In this document: positions 6,076 through 9,075 of the stretch, piece by piece | Layout of the letters: every line of letters starts with the position of its first letter | Position numbering within the stretch: the stretch's first letter is position 1 | DNA from: Acidimicrobiaceae bacterium | GTDB taxonomy: Bacteria > Actinomycetota > Acidimicrobiia > Acidimicrobiales > RAAP-2 | DNA length: 9,075 nt | NCBI GenBank assembly: GCA_030838245.1 | Contig: JAUTXB010000297.1 | Span: forward strand, 1 to 9,075 | Reading direction: 5' to 3' | Notes under the pieces: model-generated | Seen by the model: the letters and a program-made list of their open reading frames with translations, nothing else | What the model was told of the DNA's origin: nothing | The model's database searches: none | Program-made: the position numbers and the translations under genes

Positions 6076-6095
6076 GGTGCCCACAGACGGGCACC
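6076..6095 (+). terminator. Hairpin after the DUF2510 gene
   Basis: GGTGCCC (6076-6082) and GGGCACC (6089-6095) form a perfect 7-bp stem around the loop ACAGAC, 12 bases after the stop codon. There is no T-tract. A GC-rich terminator is likely. Confidence 0.5.
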
Positions 6096-6122
6096 GATCA
6101 TCACCACATCGGCGTCGCCACC

Positions 6123-6148
6123 GGTGGATCATTGGGGCCATATCCACC
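6123..6148. repeat. Inverted repeat in the dnaB upstream region
   Basis: GGTGGAT (6123-6129) pairs with ATCCACC (6142-6148) across a 12-nt spacer. The left arm overlaps the palindrome CCACCGGTGG (6118-6127). The 241-base gap before dnaB holds this repeat, the terminator-like hairpin at 6076-6095, and several TCCAC-containing stretches. I see no convincing promoter hexamers there. Confidence 0.45.
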
Positions 6149-6304
6149 CTGTCCGTCATACCCCCCTGGAACGATGTCGACATGAGTGGGCTTCTCCCCA
6201 GTTCGACAGCGGTTATGCACGGTCCGTCCACACGGGTACCCGGCTATTTCCCCAAGAAGACGCCCTACCGCTCCACAGGCTTGCTAGGACAGGGTTAGAG
6301 CACC

Positions 6305-7681
6305 ATGGTTCAGGCTTTTGACGACTCGCGTTCTCGGAGACCAACTCCTGTTCCTAGTGGCTCGGGAGGGCGGATTCCGCCCCACAACCTCGAAGCGGAA
6401 GAGTCGCTGCTCGGAGCCATGCTCTTGTCGCGCGATGCCATCGCCGCGGCCATGGAGATCTGCAACGCCGAGGACTTCTACAAGCAGTCGCACGGCCACA
6501 TCTTCACCGCGGTCACCTCGCTCTTCAGCCAGGGGGAGCCGGCCGACTGGGTGACAGTGACCGAGGAGCTCCGTCGCCGGGGCCTCCTCGAGATGATCGG
6601 CGACCCTTCTGTCTTCGTATCGCTGCAGGCCAACACGCCGTCCATCGGCAACGCCGAGTACTACGCCAAGATCATCGAAGAGCACGCCTTGCTCCGGCGC
6701 CTGGTATCGGTGGCCGGTGAGATCACCGAGCTCGGCTACAGCCTTCCCGAGGATGTCTCCGAGGTGCTCGACCGGGCCGAGAGCCTGGTGTTCGATGTGG
6801 CCCAGCGCAGGGTGGTGGACTCGATGACACCCTTGCGGGAGCTGCTGGGGGAGAGCCTCGACCACTTGCAGCTGCTGTTCGATCGCGGCGACACCATCAC
6901 CGGTTTGGCCACGGGCTACGCCGACCTCGACGAGCAACTGGCCGGTCTGCAGCCGTCGAACCTGGTGGTGGTGGGGGCCCGCCCGGCCATGGGCAAGACC
7001 AGCTTCGCCCTCGGGATGGTGGCCCACGCTGGCATCGAGATGAGCAAGCCGGTGCTGTTGTTCTCACTGGAGATGAGCCACTTGGAGCTCACCCAACGCC
7101 TGCTGTGCTCCGAAGCACGGGTCGACGCCACCCGGATGCGGACGGGGAAGCTCCACGAGGCGGACTGGCCCAAGATCGGCAACGCCATCAGCCGGATGAG
7201 CGAGGCGCCGATTTTCATCGACGACAACCCGAACCTCACGGTCATGGACATCCGGGCCCGGGCCCGCCGGCTGAAGAGCCGGGTCGGACTGGGGCTGGTG
7301 GTGGTGGACTACCTCCAGCTGATGACCGGTCGCCACGGAGCGGAGAACCGTCAGGTCGAGGTGTCGGAGATCAGCCGGGGGCTGAAGATCCTCGCCCGTG
7401 AGCTCGAGGTTCCCGTAGTCGCCCTGTCACAGCTGTCCCGCGGTCTGGAGATGCGCCAGGACAAGCGACCCGTGCTCGCCGACCTCCGGGAATCGGGTTC
7501 GATCGAACAGGACGCCGATGTGGTGCTGTTCATCTACCGGGACGAGATCTACAACTCGGAGTCGAACGAGCGGGGAACGGCGGAGATCATCGTGGCCAAG
7601 CACCGAAATGGGCCGACGGGTGTCACGCGGCTGGCCTTCCTCGACCATCACACCCGGTTCGCCAACATGGCACGGGTCTGA
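6305..7681 (+). CDS. dnaB: Replicative DNA helicase DnaB
   Basis: DnaB is the hexameric ATP-driven helicase that opens the replication fork and binds primase. The 458-residue product is full length and has no intein. The N-terminal helical domain (about 23-135) starts PPHNLEAEESLLGAML. A linker around 170-200 leads to the RecA-like domain with TGYADLDEQLAGL (203-215) and Walker A GARPAMGKTS (224-233, Lys231). SLEM (254-257) carries the catalytic Glu256, and Walker B is LVVVDYLQL (331-339, Asp335). The SQLSRGLE and LADLRESGSIEQDADVV motifs and the KHRNGPTG hairpin (432-439) with the trans-acting basic residues follow. The ATG lacks a good Shine-Dalgarno sequence: only AGGACAGGG lies 9-18 bases upstream. 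The order rplI then dnaB is common in bacteria. Here the DUF2510 gene lies between them. Confidence 0.97.
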   Translation: MVQAFDDSRSRRPTPVPSGSGGRIPPHNLEAEESLLGAMLLSRDAIAAAMEICNAEDFYKQSHGHIFTAVTSLFSQGEPADWVTVTEELRRRGLLEMIGDPSVFVSLQANTPSIGNAEYYAKIIEEHALLRRLVSVAGEITELGYSLPEDVSEVLDRAESLVFDVAQRRVVDSMTPLRELLGESLDHLQLLFDRGDTITGLATGYADLDEQLAGLQPSNLVVVGARPAMGKTSFALGMVAHAGIEMSKPVLLFSLEMSHLELTQRLLCSEARVDATRMRTGKLHEADWPKIGNAISRMSEAPIFIDDNPNLTVMDIRARARRLKSRVGLGLVVVDYLQLMTGRHGAENRQVEVSEISRGLKILARELEVPVVALSQLSRGLEMRQDKRPVLADLRESGSIEQDADVVLFIYRDEIYNSESNERGTAEIIVAKHRNGPTGVTRLAFLDHHTRFANMARV

Positions 7682-7689
7682 AATGTTGC

Positions 7690-7753
7690 CAAGAACCACG
7701 TAGGCGACGGTGACCCCGTTCCGTCCTGGCGATCGGCCCACCGGTGGTTCTTG
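7690..7753 (+). repeat. 10-bp inverted repeat spanning the dnaB-GAP gap
   Basis: CAAGAACCAC (7690-7699) is the exact reverse complement of GTGGTTCTTG (7744-7753). The arms are separated by 44 bases. The left arm begins nine bases after the dnaB stop codon, and the right arm contains the GTG start codon of the next gene. The palindrome CCACCGGTGG (7738-7747) overlaps the right arm, so two alternative folds compete for the start codon. Confidence 0.6.
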
Positions 7754-8397
7754 ATCTGATTCTCATCGGCTTGGCCATCACGCTCGAACCGGTGCCGCTC
7801 ACGGCCTTCATCCTGGTTTTGGCCTCGAAGGGCGGGACACGAAAAGGGGCCGCATTCGTGTTCGGCTGGATGCTGTCGCTGGCCATCGTGATCGCAATCA
7901 CCGTGCTGGCTACCGGCAACGAGCCACCAAAACCCAGTACCGCGCCTTCGCTCGCAGCACTGGCCGTGAAGATTGCCATCGGCGTGGGGCTGTTGGTCAT
8001 CGCCTTGCGACAGTACCGGAGGAGGGGTCATCCGAAGAAGCCCAAGAAGACCCCGAAATGGCAGGTGGGCATCGACAGGATGTCGCCATGGTACGCCGTC
8101 GGTCTGGCCGTTCTCGTCCAGCCATGGCCCCTGGTTGCCGCCGCTGCCGCCACCGTTGTCCAGGCCAAGCTCACCGGTGCAAAGACCTACATCGCCCTCT
8201 TCGTGTTCGGTCTCATCGCCACATCGTCGATCCTCGCACTGGAGATCCATGCCGTCCTTCGACCCGAGGAGTCGAGAGCCGTCCTCGCCCGCGTGAGGAC
8301 TTGGATGGAGACGCACCGGGACCAGGTCATCATCGTCGTGTCCCTTCTGCTCGGTGTCTGGCTCATCGGAAAGAGCAGTTACTTGGTGGCTACGTAA
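7744..8397 (+). CDS. GAP-family (Sap/SfLAP-like) polytopic membrane protein
   Basis: The 217-residue product has about six hydrophobic segments, near 2-26, 37-57, 70-90, 117-141, 145-170 and 194-214. A basic cytoplasmic-type loop, RQYRRRGHPKKPKKTPK, lies at 89-105. The start DLILIGLAITLEPVPLTAFILVLASKGG, within residues 3-30, resembles the GAP family. That family includes the mycobacterial sulfolipid- and glycopeptidolipid-addressing proteins and is distantly like LysE transporters. Its members are linked to export of cell-envelope lipids in mycobacteria. The substrate here is unknown. The GTG at 7744 has no Shine-Dalgarno sequence and lies inside an inverted repeat, so the start is uncertain, but no better upstream start exists in frame. 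Fragments of other genes follow directly after its stop codon. Confidence 0.8.
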   Translation: MVLDLILIGLAITLEPVPLTAFILVLASKGGTRKGAAFVFGWMLSLAIVIAITVLATGNEPPKPSTAPSLAALAVKIAIGVGLLVIALRQYRRRGHPKKPKKTPKWQVGIDRMSPWYAVGLAVLVQPWPLVAAAAATVVQAKLTGAKTYIALFVFGLIATSSILALEIHAVLRPEESRAVLARVRTWMETHRDQVIIVVSLLLGVWLIGKSSYLVAT

Positions 8398-8400
8398 GGG

Positions 8401-8513
8401 CGCCGATGCGCCCGACACGACTATGCCCGCTTGGAGTGGGCGGTCCTCGACTGGAACGAGCCGTCCATCGCCTTCTAACCGCTTGGTGCCGCTTCGGACT
8501 GACCGGCGCTCAT
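8401..8513 (+). pseudogene. Remnant of a GNAT acetyltransferase C-terminus
   Basis: Frame 1 reads YARLEWAVLDWNEPSIAF and then TAA (8476-8478), where acetyltransferases of the GNAT type continue with a Tyr codon and LGA. The LGA codons follow directly (8482-8490). After a shift to another frame, RFGLTGA (8490-8510) matches the usual C-terminal FRLTG stretch of these enzymes, with the intervening residues lost. The N-terminal acetyl-CoA binding part is absent. The piece starts only a few bases after the GAP gene stop codon. A stop codon, a frameshift and an internal deletion mark it as non-functional. Confidence 0.6.
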
Positions 8514-8545
8514 CGTGTCCGTACGTCACCCTCCGATCGTGACGA

Positions 8546-8710
8546 CTACCTCCGACGGCGAAGCGCGAAGAGGCTGACCGCATAGGAGATTCCGCCCACC
8601 GCGCAGATCACGCCGTAAGCGGCAGGACCTGCGCTCCGAGCGGTTTGGACGATGGCGCCGATGGCGGCGGCAAGCGTGCTCCCCACGCCATTTGGCCGAC
8701 AAACCGGCGC
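8546..8710 (-). pseudogene. Remnant of a membrane transporter C-terminus (MFS-like)
   Basis: On the minus strand this stretch reads NGVGSTLAAAIGAIVQ, then AYGVICAVGGISYAVSLF and a basic RRRR end before TAG (8546-8548). The pattern is an Ala-rich segment, a last transmembrane helix and an arginine tail. This is typical of the end of major-facilitator transporters, though the family call is tentative. An in-frame TGA (8714-8716) lies just upstream and no N-terminal part is visible. A 46-codon ORF could start at a GTG (8684-8686) but has no ribosome binding site, so a small membrane protein is a weaker alternative. Confidence 0.4.
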
Positions 8711-8843
8711 AGGTCAGCGGTGCAGCTTCACCTGATTCAGCAGAAGTGCGTTGGCACGAAGATTCGCCAGTCGAACTCGCATCGAGGATTTCGTGGACGG
8801 CGCTGATCCCGCCGCCGCTCTGGCCCGTAGTACCTGTGGAACC
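8711..8843. other. Stretch without a recognisable gene
   Basis: Both strands were read. The minus strand holds only a 22-codon ATG ORF (8714-8782) and out-of-frame codons. The plus strand shows nothing with family character. The stretch joins the transporter relic to the micro-ORF at 8859. It presumably contains that unit's promoter, but no clear -10/-35 pair was found. Confidence 0.5.
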
Positions 8844-8858
8844 AAGGAGGTGATGGTC

Positions 8859-8912
8859 ATGAACGACCGCAAAACGAACAACGCGACATCGAGTGGAGGG
8901 TATTGGTATTGA
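8859..8912 (+). CDS. 17-residue micro-ORF with a perfect Shine-Dalgarno sequence
   Basis: The ORF encodes MNDRKTNNATSSGGYWY. AAGGAGGTGA (8844-8853), fully complementary to the 16S rRNA 3' end, lies at ideal distance, with eight bases from GGAGG to the ATG. An ATG at 8853 overlaps the Shine-Dalgarno sequence and is unlikely to be used. The stop codon TGA shares its A with the ATG of the lipoprotein gene (TGATG), so translation of the two is probably coupled. The peptide is hydrophilic at the N-terminus and ends in the aromatic stretch GGYWY. It could be a leader peptide that controls the next gene, a secreted or modified peptide, or a chance ORF. I do not recognise a family. Confidence 0.5.
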   Translation: MNDRKTNNATSSGGYWY

Positions 8913-9075
8913 TGCGATTTTCACCCAAGACAGCCGCTGCGATAGGGGCCCTTGCCGTGACCGCGGCAGCCTGCGGCTCAGCAGTTAGTGCTACCCGACC
9001 AGCCGCTCACAAGGCACCGTCGTCGATTACGACTCATCCAACAGTTACCACAGCACCCCCCACCACGTCACCGCC
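8912..9075 (+). CDS. Putative lipoprotein, N-terminal part (runs off the window)
   Basis: The first 54 codons are visible. A basic start (MRFSPK) is followed by a hydrophobic stretch, AAAIGALAVTAAAC, in which Cys21 is the probable lipidated residue. AAA replaces the usual Leu at position -3 of the lipobox. From residue 30 on, a Thr/Pro/Ser-rich linker follows, as in many actinobacterial surface lipoproteins. GGAGGG lies 11 bases before the ATG, and the start overlaps the micro-ORF stop codon. The base composition is less GC-rich than in the core genes to the left. The functional domain lies outside the window, so no role can be given. Confidence 0.65.
   Translation, partial: MRFSPKTAAAIGALAVTAAACGSAVSATRPAAHKAPSSITTHPTVTTAPPTTSP

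Noticed and set aside
6213..6277. DnaA-box-like words (TTATGCACG, CCGTCCACA, CGCTCCACA) before dnaB
   Set aside because: Each differs from TTATCCACA at two or more positions and no AT-rich unwinding region or dnaA/dnaN neighbour is present, so an origin is not supported.
6284..7027. 247-codon minus-strand ORF opposite dnaB
   Set aside because: It is antisense to the helicase N-terminal half and has low-complexity shadow composition.
7683..7703. Six-codon ORF MLPRTT just after dnaB
   Set aside because: It has no ribosome binding site and is of a size expected by chance. It lies in the inverted-repeat region.
7648..8583. 311-codon minus-strand ORF opposite the GAP gene
   Set aside because: The plus strand encodes a coherent six-helix membrane protein. 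The minus product has no hydrophobic or domain pattern.
8526..8924. 132-codon minus-strand ORF at the right side
   Set aside because: It crosses the transporter relic in a different frame and overlaps the micro-ORF. It shows no family signature.

Overview
The window is high-GC chromosomal DNA from an actinobacterium. Three things support this. Inositol-1-phosphate synthase, a PadR regulator and a DUF5318 protein lie next to the ribosomal block rpsF-ssb-rpsR-rplI and dnaB, an order also known from mycobacteria. DUF2510 and GAP-family membrane proteins are present. Several genes have TANNNT promoter elements close enough to the start codon for leaderless transcription. A deep-branching, Acidimicrobiia-like lineage is my guess from overall character only.

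Layout. Positions 1-1881 (minus strand) hold padR followed by ino1, separated by a strong hairpin and ended by a GC-rich terminator-like hairpin at the left edge. A tandem CGATATATC site at 1962-1984 lies upstream of padR and is probably its own operator. On the plus strand, 2077-2559 is a small zinc-ribbon-like DUF5318 protein and 2714-3529 is panB, a pantothenate/CoA biosynthesis gene. The tightly packed operon rpsF-ssb-rpsR-rplI (3651-5546) has a GGCTACACT promoter element and a leader hairpin next to the rpsF ribosome binding site. Then come a two-helix DUF2510 membrane protein (5596-6063), the replicative helicase dnaB (6305-7681) and a GAP-family membrane protein (7744-8397).

From 8398 onward the window changes character. 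A frameshifted tail of a GNAT acetyltransferase (plus) and the tail of a probable membrane transporter (minus) are gene relics. They are followed by a 17-codon ORF with a perfect Shine-Dalgarno sequence, coupled by TGATG to a lipoprotein that runs off the window.

The core genes serve inositol lipid/thiol supply, CoA supply, translation (S6, S18, L9) and replication (SSB, DnaB). I found no mobile element, CRISPR array, tRNA, rRNA or defence system. The best candidates for something undescribed are the coupled micro-ORF/lipoprotein pair at the right edge, the roughly 90-residue extension on ribosomal protein S18, and several inverted repeats placed against start codons or gene ends.
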